DNA of 64,000 nt from Candidatus Lutibacillus vidarii (GTDB lineage: Bacteria > Actinomycetota > Actinomycetes > Actinomycetales > Dermatophilaceae), in the NCBI GenBank assembly GCA_016717165.1, contig JADKGA010000004.1:248001-312000 (forward strand), given 5' to 3'. A program made the translations under genes and the position numbers. Of the stretch, positions 42,529 to 51,604 are shown piece after piece. The notes beneath the pieces are model-generated. The model was given only the letters and a program-made list of their open reading frames with translations. It was not told the origin of the DNA and ran no database searches. Positions within the stretch are counted from its first letter, which is position 1. Each line of letters starts with the position of its first letter.

Positions 42529-45087
42529 CTACCTTCGCCACCCGGCATACACCGTGGTGTCGGCCGTGATGGCGAGCCTAGTCACCCGATGCGTCCGCGC
42601 CACGTCGGCATACCACCCGGTGAAGGTGAAGCCGGCTCTCGTCGTGCGGTAGTTCCGGAGGTCGACAACCCTGCCGTCAGCGACGGTCACCGGCGCGACG
42701 ACCCGACCACCGGCAGTGTTGAACCGCAGCTGGCGCTTGACCAGGGTGGCCTTCACCGGCAGCGAGTTCGACCGCACGGCGCCGCTGGTGAGGGCCAGCG
42801 AGAAGGTTCCCGCGGCCGACACGGTGAGCACGGAGCCCTGGACGCTCAACCCGGTTCCGGTCGGCACCCAGGTCGACGTCGAGAGCGGGAAGGGCTCGTT
42901 GTACTGGTCCTTGGCGATGACGGACAGCTGGCTGAGGTCGACGGTGGCCGAGCCGCCCTTGGTGAGGGTCACGGTCAGGACCTTGCTCGGATCCGCGATG
43001 ACGATCGAGGTCAGCGCCCGCTTCGGGAGCGCCGTGACGGCGATCCAGGGCGAGTACACGCCGTCGACGACCGCCCGCACATGGAAGGTCCCAGCAGCCG
43101 TGAAACTGATCGTGTTGTCGACCACCTGGACGCCGGCCGACGCCAACTCCTGCGCCTGCCAGGTCACCGGGCGATCCACGTGCAGTCCGGTGGTGTCGGC
43201 GAGCACGGGGGTCAGCGCCCCGCTGATCGTCAGCGCCGGATCACCCACGTACCCGGTCAGCGAACCGCTCACCGCGATCGACCCGGTGAACGGCTGGTAG
43301 CTGACCGTGACCGGGACGACCGCCGTGCCCGTGAGGTCGGCGTTCGTGGTGGCTGGGCCGGACTGGTCGCCGTAGGTGTAGAAGCCGTCGGTGATGAGGT
43401 ACTTCAGGTAGACGGTTCCCGCCGTGGTCCCGGCGTCCAATGTCGTGGTCCCCGTGAACGGGTTCGTATGGAGCTGCGCGACGGGGCTGGTGGGGGCCGG
43501 CGCACCCGTGGAGTCGAGGACGATCCACTGACCCCGCGTGGGGTTGAACCCGTAGAACTCGACGTAGTACCGGTTGATCCCCCGCAATGGGAGGTCGTCG
43601 GTGTAGAGCTGGTCATCGGTGTGCAGCGTGATCGGGCGCAGCTGGGTCGTGGTCACCCGATCCAGCGGGTAGAGCGGCGTGATCGCCGCGACATTGGAGG
43701 CGATGGTGGTGCTCGTGCCGCTGAGCACGCCCCCGGTCAACGACATGGGGCGCACGGTGGTCAGGCGATCCATCATCTGCGGGTAGTTGTACAGCGTCGT
43801 GTCCCCGAACATGCCCCGGAGGGTGGTCTCGGATGCTTCGACGACCCGGCGCCCGATGTTGTCGATCGCGGCCCAGTCCAGCCCGGTCCCATGCGTGGCC
43901 TCATAGCCGGCGACGGCGCGGTTCTGGAAGCGCGACTGGAGGTTGTCGGCCGCGAACGCGACGCCAGCAGGGTTGTCCCCGAAGGTGGTTAACGTCTGGC
44001 CCTGGGCCGAGAAGGTGACCGGGAGGTACCCATAGGCCGCCACCTTCACCTTGTACTGCACCGCGACGGGGTAGTCGTACTTGGCGAGGAAGGTCGACCG
44101 GGATGTCGACTGGCTGATCAGTGCCCCCGTGTGCGGCGGCAGCGTCATCGAGACCGCGCCGGTGCCCGTCGTGGAGGTGGTGTTCGTCGTCGAGGTCGAC
44201 GTCGTGGTGCCGAAGAGCTCGGTGGCGTTCAACGCCAGCTTGATCGTCTCCTTGCCGCCACCGACCAGGCCGCTGAGCGGTGTGGTGAGCTCGGTGGTGT
44301 ACTCGATGGCCTGGGTGTGGCTGTACTGCTCGGTGGAGCTCACCGAGTTCGTGATGTCCTGCGTCGTCGTCTGCTGCAGAGACTGGCTGGCCTGCACCGG
44401 GACGCTCGACTGGTTCTGCACCCCCCCGGAGTAGGACACATCCGGCGTCCCCGTGGTGACCTTGTTGTCCGGCCCCGGCGCAGCCGCCTGCATCTGGGAA
44501 CCCGCGTTGAGATAGCCGAGCTTGACGTCGTAGTAGATGACGGCGATCGCGGCCTTCCCCAGCGCCCCCTGGGCGGATCTGAGCTGGTAGAAGACCGTCT
44601 GGGATGTCGTGTTGTTGGCGAGGTCGGCGTTCTTGGCGAACGGATCGGGGATGGCCATGCCGCTTCGGATCTGCTGGTCGACCGCGGCAAGGCTGGCGGC
44701 TTCGGTGAGCGGACCGTCCCGCCAGGCGATGGCTCCGGTGCCGAGATCGCCACCGTACTGGCCAATGGTCGACAGGGGAACGGAGGCGAAGTAGATGGTG
44801 CGAGCGAGATCGCGCCACAGGTCGGCCAGCGATCTGGTCCCAGCCGCGGGCACCGTCGAGTTGAGCACGTCCCGCAGGAAGAGCGACGGCTCGGAGATAT
44901 CGCGGGCCGCAGTGCCGTAGACGTCGTAGTACTGGTGGCTGCCAACGGTCAGCAGTTCTGCCGATCCATAGGGCTGGTATGCCGTGCCAGCGGCATGGGC
45001 GGTCGGCATACCGGTGGCGAGCAGGCCCGCCACCAGCGCGCCAACCAGTGCCACGGGGGTGCGGCGACGACTCGGGGAACTCTTCAC
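42529..45087 (-). CDS. secreted aerolysin/ETX-MTX2-like pore-forming protein with Ig-like and InlB-type domains
   Basis: The 852-residue protein starts at a GTG at 45087. Residues 1-32 are a signal peptide ending TAHA. The middle (about 205-350) shows the aerolysin-type module. Ser/Thr-rich amphipathic strands (TTQDITNSVSSTEQYSHTQ, then TIKLALNATELFGTTTS-TST...) are followed by GAVSMTLPPHTGALISQSTS and KYDYPVAVQYKVKV, the strand pair that continues into the pore barrel in ETX/MTX2 toxins. Beta-sandwich domains follow (about 560-780). The tail LRFNTAGGRV...YRTTRAGFTFTGWYAD...ADTTVYAGWRR is an InlB B-repeat (Flg_new) module. This combination suggests a secreted, wall- or host-binding pore former. 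A LuxR-type ATPase gene lies upstream on the same strand. Confidence 0.75.
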   Translation of the reverse strand: MKSSPSRRRTPVALVGALVAGLLATGMPTAHAAGTAYQPYGSAELLTVGSHQYYDVYGTAARDISEPSLFLRDVLNSTVPAAGTRSLADLWRDLARTIYFASVPLSTIGQYGGDLGTGAIAWRDGPLTEAASLAAVDQQIRSGMAIPDPFAKNADLANNTTSQTVFYQLRSAQGALGKAAIAVIYYDVKLGYLNAGSQMQAAAPGPDNKVTTGTPDVSYSGGVQNQSSVPVQASQSLQQTTTQDITNSVSSTEQYSHTQAIEYTTELTTPLSGLVGGGKETIKLALNATELFGTTTSTSTTNTTSTTGTGAVSMTLPPHTGALISQSTSRSTFLAKYDYPVAVQYKVKVAAYGYLPVTFSAQGQTLTTFGDNPAGVAFAADNLQSRFQNRAVAGYEATHGTGLDWAAIDNIGRRVVEASETTLRGMFGDTTLYNYPQMMDRLTTVRPMSLTGGVLSGTSTTIASNVAAITPLYPLDRVTTTQLRPITLHTDDQLYTDDLPLRGINRYYVEFYGFNPTRGQWIVLDSTGAPAPTSPVAQLHTNPFTGTTTLDAGTTAGTVYLKYLITDGFYTYGDQSGPATTNADLTGTAVVPVTVSYQPFTGSIAVSGSLTGYVGDPALTISGALTPVLADTTGLHVDRPVTWQAQELASAGVQVVDNTISFTAAGTFHVRAVVDGVYSPWIAVTALPKRALTSIVIADPSKVLTVTLTKGGSATVDLSQLSVIAKDQYNEPFPLSTSTWVPTGTGLSVQGSVLTVSAAGTFSLALTSGAVRSNSLPVKATLVKRQLRFNTAGGRVVAPVTVADGRVVDLRNYRTTRAGFTFTGWYADVARTHRVTRLAITADTTVYAGWRR

Positions 45088-45179
45088 GCTGACTCCATCC
45101 TGGGGCGACCCAGAGCACTGGGCATCCGGCCGCGCCCGGGGGCGACGACGCGGCGACTCTCACCCCACACTGCGCGCCA

Positions 45180-45218
45180 GGTGTCCGACATCGTAGAGAT
45201 TGCGTACTGAAGGACACC
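45180..45218 (-). promoter_or_regulatory. inverted repeat around the promoter of the pore-forming protein gene
   Basis: GGTGTCC (45180-45186) and GGACACC (45212-45218) are perfect arms 25 bases apart. On the minus strand TACGAT (-10 type) lies between them, about 100 bases before the GTG at 45087. The layout fits an operator, and the adjacent LuxR-type regulator is the obvious candidate. Confidence 0.4.
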
Positions 45219-45257
45219 GACTCGGGAGGCGGCTCAGGACGCGCCCCAGGAAGAGGC

Positions 45258-48170
45258 TCAGGACCCGGGTGACTCGGGCGCACCCCGGGTGTGCAGATAG
45301 TGCGCCAACCCGGTCCGACCGGTCAGCCCCAGCCGACGGTAGATATGGGTCAAATGGGTGGTCACCGTGCGGGTGCTCACGATCAGCCGTTGGGCGATCT
45401 CGGCGTTGCTCAGCCCCTCCGCCACCAGGCGAGCCACCTGCAGCTCGCGCTCGGTGAGTTCCCCGAACGGTCCGGTCGGGGGCCGCTGACCCCGGCGCCC
45501 ACGCAGCAGGCGGCGGCCGCGAGCGGCGGCCTCATGAGCACCCATCCGCCCCAGCTCTGCGGCGACCTTCTCCACGCGGTCGGCCGCCTCCGCATCGAGC
45601 CTTCCCGCGAGACCGAGCTCGGCCCACTCGAGCCGGCCGAAGGCCGCCGCCAGCACCAAGCCGAGCTCGGCCAACCTGACACTGCTCGCGTCCAGCAGGG
45701 CGGCGGCCGCCCCCTGATCACCCTCGAGGAGCGCCCGCAGCCCCTCCAGCCGATCCACCACGGCCGCCACCCATGGCACCGGCTCGGGCAGCGCACGCAA
45801 GGCCGCGATCTGGGCGGCGAGCGCGTCGGCATCCGCCAGGCCGAAGCGCGCCGTCCCCGCCAGCATGTTCGCGTGGAACCAGTGGCCGCGACGCGGTGTG
45901 CCCGCGGCATCGAGCGCCATCAACACATCGTGCAGCCGCCCCTGCCGAAGCGCGATATGGGCGGCCAGCTCGCCGTCACCCACATTGAGATGCAGCAGAG
46001 CGGCGCTATCGGTGTCGTAACAGCCCAAGAACTCGTCACGGCAGGCGATGGCCAGGGCCACATTCCCCACGTAGGCGTGGATCAGACCGCGCACGAGGAA
46101 GCCCTTGGCGAGCAGCGCGCGGCTGCCCAGCCGTGCGCCGATGTCCAGGATCGCTCCCGCGTGCGCGAAGCCACCGGCGATATCGCCCGCGTTCACCTGG
46201 AGGAAGGCCGCCAGGGCTCGATGGTCCGCCTCGACAGACTCGAGCCCTGCGGCGGCCGCCGCGGCCGCCGCGGCCATGACGGCGTCCCAAGCACCGACAT
46301 TCATCGCCACCACCTGGGCCGTTTCACTCGCCACGGCCGCCTGCCCCACGAGCCGGGGGTCGCCGCTGCCCTCGGCGATCCGCCGGGCCTGGCCCAGCAG
46401 GTCGAGCATCTGCACCCAGCGGCCATCTCGGGACGCCGCGTCGGAGAGCACGATCAGCCTCGCGACGCCCGCCGCCGGCGAGCTGGTCCGCCGCCACAGG
46501 TCGTCCAGGTCAGCGACAGCCTCGCGTTGACGGGGGGTGGGCACCGGGGCTCGGCCCGCGAAGAGCCCTCGGGTGAGGGTCACGGCATCGCGGACCGGAC
46601 CAACGGCCGCAGGGTGGCAGTCGAGCACCACCGCGGCTTCCTCGATGTGGCTGCCGGCGGCCTCGAACATGCCCTCCTGCCACTCGAGCTCGGCGAGTTC
46701 GCGGAGCCGGTCGGCGCGCCGCCCGACATCATCGCTGGGGGTCGCGCTGACGGAGGCCCGCCAGGCCGCCACCGCGTCAGTGCGGTGCCCCCCGGCCGCC
46801 AGGCCTCGTGCGCGTGCCTCGTGCAGTCCCGCCAACTCCTCGTATGCCGAGAGCGCGGCCGCGCGCCTGATGCTGGCCTCGGCGAGGGTCACGGCTTCGC
46901 GCCACGAACCAGCCGCCAGCGCCTCATCGACCCCCCGCCGGAGCACCTCGAAGGCCGTGAGGTCGGCCACCGGCCACCCCTGGCACAGTGTGCCTGAGCT
47001 CGGCGCGCCGGAGGTGTCGGTGTCGTGGCCCGACTCATGGGTGAGGGCGGCCCGCAGCTCCTGGAGGCGGTGCGGGCCCAGAGCCTGGGCGACCAGTCGC
47101 ACGAGCAGCGGAACGGTCGCGCGCACCACATGACCTTGCGGCCTCAGCTCCTCGTGGACGAGCCCACGGTCGGCGAGCACCTGAAGCGCCGCCTCCATCC
47201 CCGGTCCACGGCAACAGGCGCGGCACAGGGCCGCTGCCGGGACTTCTCCCTCGGCGGCGGACAGCATCTCGAAGGCACACCGGGTCACCTCGTCGAGCCC
47301 GGCCAGCATCGAGACCAGCATCGGCTCGGCGTCGGCGGGCACCGAGAGGTCGTCCACCGGCCCCAGCAACCACAGCCCGGCCCGACGTTCGAGGACTCCT
47401 CGGCGACGCAGCTCGTCGACGAGCCGCCGCACCAAGCCAGGCGAACCGCCGCTCAACCCGTGTGCCAAGGTCGTCAGGCCCTCCGGTGCCGGACCAGCCA
47501 GTATGCCGGCCAGCTGTGCGGACACCTCGCCCCGCGTCAGCGGACACAGGTCGATGCGCATACCGCCCCGCATCCTCGCGAACCACGTGTTCAGTGCCGT
47601 GACCCCGACCGCCGGCGGCGCGCCCGGGTCAGCCCGCAGACCCAGGACGCAGGCAACACGCGCGCCGTGGCGCTCGGACAAGGCGTAGAGCAGGATCTCC
47701 AGCGACACATCGTCGATGTCCTGCGCGTCGTCGAGCACCACTAGCACCGGGCCCGTGGCAGCGGCCCGCTGCAGCACTTGCCGGACGGCGTCCGCGAGTC
47801 GGGCGCGTTGCAGCCCCGGCTGTGTGGGCAGCTGGCCAGGGGCGGGCCTGGGGTCGCCGATCAACCACTGGAGATAGGGGATCCCCTCGGTGAGCCGCGA
47901 GGTCGTGGAGGGCATCGGGTCCACGAGGTCTCGCAGCAGGTCGATGACCGTCGCGTAAGGCATCACCCGGTGGACCGGTGACCCCGATGCCGCGACCACT
48001 CGCCAGCCGGCCGATCGACAGCCGGACGCGATCCCGTCGAGGAAGGTGGAGGAGCCGAACCCTGGGCGAGCCGACACCAGCACGACATCGTGGTGCTGGC
48101 CCACCACACCGCGCACCACGTCCGCGAGTTGGCTCGCGCGGTCGCGACCCGAACGCCCGCCATCCTGCAT
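45258..48170 (-). CDS. large LuxR-family ATPase-type regulator with degenerate P-loop
   Basis: The 970-residue protein has the LAL layout. An N-terminal NTPase carries Walker B VLVVLDDAQDIDD and sensor-like VACVLGLRADPG. A long helical repeat middle follows. The C-terminal LuxR HTH is LTERELQVARLVAEGLSNAEIAQRLIVSTRTVTTHLTHIYRRLGLTGRTGLAHYL. The Walker A region reads SARPGFGSSTFLDGI (residues 33-47): Gly-rich but lacking the invariant Lys, so ATP binding may be lost or altered. The start ATG 48170 has GGGAG seven bases upstream. It lies 170 bases upstream of, and on the same strand as, the aerolysin-like gene and probably controls it. Confidence 0.86.
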   Translation of the reverse strand: MQDGGRSGRDRASQLADVVRGVVGQHHDVVLVSARPGFGSSTFLDGIASGCRSAGWRVVAASGSPVHRVMPYATVIDLLRDLVDPMPSTTSRLTEGIPYLQWLIGDPRPAPGQLPTQPGLQRARLADAVRQVLQRAAATGPVLVVLDDAQDIDDVSLEILLYALSERHGARVACVLGLRADPGAPPAVGVTALNTWFARMRGGMRIDLCPLTRGEVSAQLAGILAGPAPEGLTTLAHGLSGGSPGLVRRLVDELRRRGVLERRAGLWLLGPVDDLSVPADAEPMLVSMLAGLDEVTRCAFEMLSAAEGEVPAAALCRACCRGPGMEAALQVLADRGLVHEELRPQGHVVRATVPLLVRLVAQALGPHRLQELRAALTHESGHDTDTSGAPSSGTLCQGWPVADLTAFEVLRRGVDEALAAGSWREAVTLAEASIRRAAALSAYEELAGLHEARARGLAAGGHRTDAVAAWRASVSATPSDDVGRRADRLRELAELEWQEGMFEAAGSHIEEAAVVLDCHPAAVGPVRDAVTLTRGLFAGRAPVPTPRQREAVADLDDLWRRTSSPAAGVARLIVLSDAASRDGRWVQMLDLLGQARRIAEGSGDPRLVGQAAVASETAQVVAMNVGAWDAVMAAAAAAAAAGLESVEADHRALAAFLQVNAGDIAGGFAHAGAILDIGARLGSRALLAKGFLVRGLIHAYVGNVALAIACRDEFLGCYDTDSAALLHLNVGDGELAAHIALRQGRLHDVLMALDAAGTPRRGHWFHANMLAGTARFGLADADALAAQIAALRALPEPVPWVAAVVDRLEGLRALLEGDQGAAAALLDASSVRLAELGLVLAAAFGRLEWAELGLAGRLDAEAADRVEKVAAELGRMGAHEAAARGRRLLRGRRGQRPPTGPFGELTERELQVARLVAEGLSNAEIAQRLIVSTRTVTTHLTHIYRRLGLTGRTGLAHYLHTRGAPESPGS

Positions 48171-48586
48171 CTGTGCTCCCTCGCCGAAATCGCCGTCGCG
48201 AGGTTCATCCTCGCGTAGCCGATGCCCGGCAGGTGCTGCCGCTCGCGGGGCGCGGTCGCCGCGTCACGGCCTGCCGATCGTGTCGACGCCATGGCCGGTG
48301 CGCACGAACTGCAACCGACCACCAGAAGAGGGCACGGTCGGCACCGGGCGGAGATCGTCAATCTGTCGTTTCAGTTGCACCTTGGTCATGGGAGTGCACA
48401 ACTGCAACAGCATCGCTGGGTGACGACTGCGCACCACCGTGGTGGCGAGACGACGACGCCTGGGAACCGAGACCGCGACCACGAAGCCCCGGCAGCCGCG
48501 GGTGGCATGCCCTCGACCCTCGCAGAGTCCATCTCCGCCATCGGCAACCCCAACGGAGGTCTGCTCCTCCTCGGTCGGTCGGAGAG
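48171..48586. other. 416-base gene-free region upstream of the LuxR-type regulator
   Basis: No frame has protein-like composition. A perfect hairpin CGCGAGG-TTCAT-CCTCGCG (48197-48215) lies close to the regulator start. Further away CAGTTGCAC and GTGCACAACTG (about 48,370-48,405) form an imperfect inverted repeat that could be an operator. The GC content is visibly lower here than in the flanking genes. Confidence 0.4.
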
Positions 48587-49225
48587 TCAGCGGCCGGACG
48601 TGGGTATGGCGTCACGGGCCTCGATTCGTGACAGGTGGTGTTTGAGTGCCCGCACCGCGTCCGCAGCCGACATCAGGCGAGGGGACGCCACCAGGTGGAG
48701 GCACAGCCCGCCGATTGCGACGTGGAGCTCGAGCGCCTCGGCCTCGAGCCGGCTCGGTAGCCGCTCACCGAGCAGGGGACGGCGGCAACCGTTGAGTTCT
48801 GCGACCACCATGCGGCACAGGTGGCGTTCGGTCGCCAGGCCGGTCTCCCGCAGTTCGCGCAATGCCGACCGCGGGTTGGCCTTAGCCAGGATCGCGACCC
48901 AGGCGCGGACCTCCCCTTCGCGGATCTCGTCGAGCGGCAGAAGCTGTTCGAGAGCGCGCAGGCACCGGGTTCGTCCCGGCGGCATCGTCGCGTAGATCGT
49001 CTCGACGCGAGCCCCCGCCCCATCGATGAGTTCCCAGGCGGCGAACTCGACGAGCTCGTCCTGGGAGTCGAAGTAGTGGCGCAGCGCTCCCAACGACCAA
49101 CCGCCTTCGGCGGCGATGGCCCGCGCGCTGGCAGCCTCAAATCCCGCCCGGGCCACGACGGCCCACAGCGCTCGGGCGATCTGCTTGCGACGCTCGACAT
49201 GGTCGACAACCTTGGGCACGGTCAA
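48587..49225 (-). CDS. TetR-family regulator
   Basis: The 212-residue protein has an N-terminal HTH VERRKQIARALWAVVARAGFEAASARAIAAEGGWSLGALRHYFDSQDELVEFAAWELI, with recognition helix SLGALRHYFDSQ. The C-terminal ligand domain is of TetR_C type (RCLRALEQLLPLDEIREGEVRAWVAILAKANP). It is divergent from the GAP-family membrane gene with 51 bases between them, including the palindrome AACAC-GACT-GTGTT (49252-49265). It therefore probably represses that gene. Confidence 0.88.
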   Translation of the reverse strand: MTVPKVVDHVERRKQIARALWAVVARAGFEAASARAIAAEGGWSLGALRHYFDSQDELVEFAAWELIDGAGARVETIYATMPPGRTRCLRALEQLLPLDEIREGEVRAWVAILAKANPRSALRELRETGLATERHLCRMVVAELNGCRRPLLGERLPSRLEAEALELHVAIGGLCLHLVASPRLMSAADAVRALKHHLSRIEARDAIPTSGR

Positions 49226-49251
49226 CTTTCACACCCAAAGATCGCTTTTGC

Positions 49252-49265
49252 AACACGACTGTGTT
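49252..49265. promoter_or_regulatory. palindrome in the TetR/GAP intergenic region
   Basis: AACAC-GACT-GTGTT with perfect 5-bp arms lies 11 bases before the GTG start of the membrane protein. A likely TetR operator by position. Confidence 0.45.
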
Positions 49266-49276
49266 ATGAAAGATGA

Positions 49277-49990
49277 GTGACCGGTCAGCTGGCACTCGCC
49301 TTGGGCGGGCTGGCACTCGTCGACGCGACGAGTGTCGGCACCCTCGTCCTGCCCTTGCTCATGCTGGTCCAACCCCGCGTCCGCGCCGGTGGAGTGCTCC
49401 TCTACCTGGCGACGATCGCCGTGTTCTACTTCGCCCTCGGACTCGCCCTTCTCGTCGCCCTCGATCGGCTCGTCGCGCTGGTGGCCGCCACCGAGGGCAA
49501 CCGGGCGATCGACGTCGTACAGCTGGTTGTGGGAGTGGGCTTGTTTGCCGGCAGCTTCTGGCCGGACCTGCCGGCGGTGAAACGCAAGCGGGAGGCCGGT
49601 CCAGCCGTTGGCGGGCGCCGGGCCACCTTGCGCGAGCGGTTGCTGGGGCCCTCGGCGCGGCCCGGGGTGGTTGTCGGCGTTGCGTTGGCGGCCGGGGTCG
49701 TCGAGGCAGCCAGCATGCTGCCCTATCTCGGGGCCGTCGGCATGGTGAGCTCGAGCGTCGCGCCCGGTCCGGTGAAGGTGGCCGCGCTCGCGGCGTATGT
49801 CGCCGTGATGTGTCTGCCCGCGCTGGCCCTCTTGGCACTGAGGCTCGGTGCCGGCTCGCGAGTCGAGGGACCGCTGACTCGCGCCGCAGACTGGTTCGAT
49901 CGGAAGTCCGGATCGGCACTCTGGTGGGTCATGGGGGTCGTTGGCTTCCTCGTTGCCAGTGACGCCATCAGCCGCCTCGCATCACACTGA
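49277..49990 (+). CDS. GAP/SfLAP-family six-helix membrane protein
   Basis: The 237-residue protein starts TGQLALALGGLALVDATSVGTLVLPLLMLVQPRVRAGGVLLYL, the usual opening of the GAP (Sap, sulfolipid-1-addressing) family within the LysE superfamily. It has six membrane helices and a basic loop (PAVKRKREAGPAVGGRRATLRERLLG) between helices 3 and 4. GAP proteins are thought to move glycolipid or peptidolipid precursors across the membrane. Start GTG 49277. Controlled most likely by the divergent TetR. Confidence 0.82.
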   Translation: MTGQLALALGGLALVDATSVGTLVLPLLMLVQPRVRAGGVLLYLATIAVFYFALGLALLVALDRLVALVAATEGNRAIDVVQLVVGVGLFAGSFWPDLPAVKRKREAGPAVGGRRATLRERLLGPSARPGVVVGVALAAGVVEAASMLPYLGAVGMVSSSVAPGPVKVAALAAYVAVMCLPALALLALRLGAGSRVEGPLTRAADWFDRKSGSALWWVMGVVGFLVASDAISRLASH

Positions 49991-50109
49991 CCGGCTGGGC
50001 GGCAGCGGGGCTCCGTAGCGCCGGCGAGAGCGATGAGGTGACCTGGGTGCGCCACCGTGCACCTTCGTTGGACCCGCTGCGGACCGTCCGCGCCGGGGAG
50101 GGGCAAGCG

Positions 50110-50265
50110 TCAGTTGCTCACGACGTTGACGACGATCGCGATGACTGCGGTGTTGTAGGCGAAGGACAGGATCGAGTGGACGAGCTCGTGCCACCGCATC
50201 CGCCGACTGACCACCTACACGTCGCTCGACGCGAAGGTCACCCCGACGGTGAACGAGAGGTTCAT
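50110..50265 (-). pseudogene. DUF1345 membrane protein, C-terminal remnant with an in-frame stop
   Basis: The minus strand reads MNLSFTVGVTFASSDV, a TAG, then VVSRRMRWHELVHSILSFAY and NTAVIAIVVNVVSN with a stop at 50110. This is the last third of DUF1345: (FS)FT-x-GxTxxxSD-V-x-V-x-SRRxRxxxLxHxxLSFxFNT-x-x-x-A. The TAG stands where a Tyr codon is usual. Upstream parts are missing. This fills the gap between the GAP gene and the methyltransferase. Confidence 0.65.
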
Positions 50266-50314
50266 CGGGAAAACGGAGCGCATTCGGCCCCTGTGGCCAC
50301 CTACCGTTCATCGC

Positions 50315-51064
50315 GTGCGCGCTCCTGACGACGCCTTTGCGGACCCGAAGCAGGCAGCTCTGTATGACTTCTTCGACGGCGATCGCTCGGATCTGGATCT
50401 GTACCTGTCGATCGCGGCGGAGGTCGACGCAGACAGTATCGTCGACATTGGATGCGGAACAGGCTCGCTCGCGGTCCGCTTGGCCGAGGGTGGCAAAACT
50501 GTCGTGGGAGTGGATCCTGCGGCTGCGTCGCTGGACGTGGCTCGGGGCAAGACCAACGCAGAGCGAGTGCGCTGGCTCCTCGGGGATGCCACGGCGCTGA
50601 GAGACCACCATGCGAACGTCGACCTCGCCGTCATGACTGGCAACGTCGCCCAGGTGTTCATCAGCGACAAAGACTGGCACGAGACCCTGTCGTCGATCCG
50701 CAGCTGCCTTCGACCTGGCGGGTGGCTCGTCTTCGAGACTCGGCGGCCCGAAGCCCGGGCCTGGAACGAGTGGGATCTCCCGCCGACGGAAGTGACCTTG
50801 CCGGACGGGAGGTCAGCCATCGTCTCGCGGTCGGTGACTTCCGTGGAGTTTCCGCTGGTGTCCTTCGAGGGGTGGACCGAGATCGATGGTGAGACTCTAT
50901 GGACCGGTTCGACCCTGCGGTTCCGCAATCAGGAGGAGATCGCACGTGACCTAGCTCGGCACGGCTTCGAGGTGGTGGACGTGCGCGACGCACCGGACCG
51001 CCCCGGCAAGGAACTGATCTTCCTCACGCGGGTGAGTGTGACTCCTCGGCCGGGCGACTCTTAG
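50315..51064 (+). CDS. class I SAM-dependent methyltransferase
   Basis: The 249-residue protein starts at a GTG at 50315, seven bases behind TACCGT (leaderless); the frame is open to 50249 but without similarity. RAPDDAFADPKQAALYDFFDGDRSDLDLYLSIAAE leads into motif I SIVDIGCGTGSLAVRLAEGG, motif II VVGVDPAAASLDVARGK, motif III VRWLLGDATALR, motif IV VDLAVMTGNVAQVF and post-motif LRPGGWLVFETRRPEARAW. The C-terminal beta-rich part (VTSVEFPLVSFEGWTEIDGE...STLRFRNQEEIARDL) is typical of small-molecule methyltransferases. Substrate unknown. Confidence 0.88.
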   Translation: MRAPDDAFADPKQAALYDFFDGDRSDLDLYLSIAAEVDADSIVDIGCGTGSLAVRLAEGGKTVVGVDPAAASLDVARGKTNAERVRWLLGDATALRDHHANVDLAVMTGNVAQVFISDKDWHETLSSIRSCLRPGGWLVFETRRPEARAWNEWDLPPTEVTLPDGRSAIVSRSVTSVEFPLVSFEGWTEIDGETLWTGSTLRFRNQEEIARDLARHGFEVVDVRDAPDRPGKELIFLTRVSVTPRPGDS

Positions 51065-51366
51065 GAACACCACGCCGATCGCGGCAGAACAGGTCGTTCG
51101 CCACCTTGGGCGTCCGCCGTTGGACCCCTACCGGTGGAGGTCGATGAGCTGGTCAGCCACATCAGGGTTCCCAGGATTGGCAACGGTGACAGGACCCACG
51201 GGACAGCTCTCCGGCTCGAGAGTGGCTAGGGAGGAGCACCGGAACTGGTGTTGTTCCGTGGTGAGGTCCATGGCCGAACCGTAGTGGCCCGGGTGTCATC
51301 ACGTAGTGAGCTGACCGCGGCGGAGAGTGCATACCGTTTTGGGATGCATCTCGGTATCATGAGGGT
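51065..51366. other. non-coding gap containing the left part of duplication copy 2
   Basis: The first 70 bases carry nothing that I recognise. From 51135 the sequence is the second copy of the 804-bp duplication, including the promoter of the antitoxin (TATCAT six bases before the ATG at 51367). Confidence 0.6.
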
Positions 51367-51600
51367 ATGACCACCCAGATCGCCGTACGGCTCCCCGACC
51401 ACATGGTCGCGTTCCTCGACGCCAGCGTGGCTGACGGCAAGGCACCGAGCCGCGCGGCATTGGTGGCCGCCGCAGTGGAACGACAGATGCGGTGGCAGGC
51501 CGCACTGCAGGACGCGGAGACCCTGCGCACGGTTGGTACCGCCGACGACATGGATGATCTTGTGTCATGGTCCGTTGCGCACGCGACGCTCGCGCCCTGA
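51367..51600 (+). CDS. ribbon-helix-helix antitoxin, copy 2
   Basis: The 77 residues are nearly identical to the protein at 39243: RHH start TTQIAVRLPDHMVAFLDAS is unchanged. Differences include AAL for AAQ near residue 46, DDMDDLV for DDLDDLV and ATLAP for ATLEP in the neutralising tail. Leaderless from TATCAT. The toxin starts 4 bases after its stop. Confidence 0.87.
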   Translation: MTTQIAVRLPDHMVAFLDASVADGKAPSRAALVAAAVERQMRWQAALQDAETLRTVGTADDMDDLVSWSVAHATLAP

Positions 51601-51604
51601 AGCC

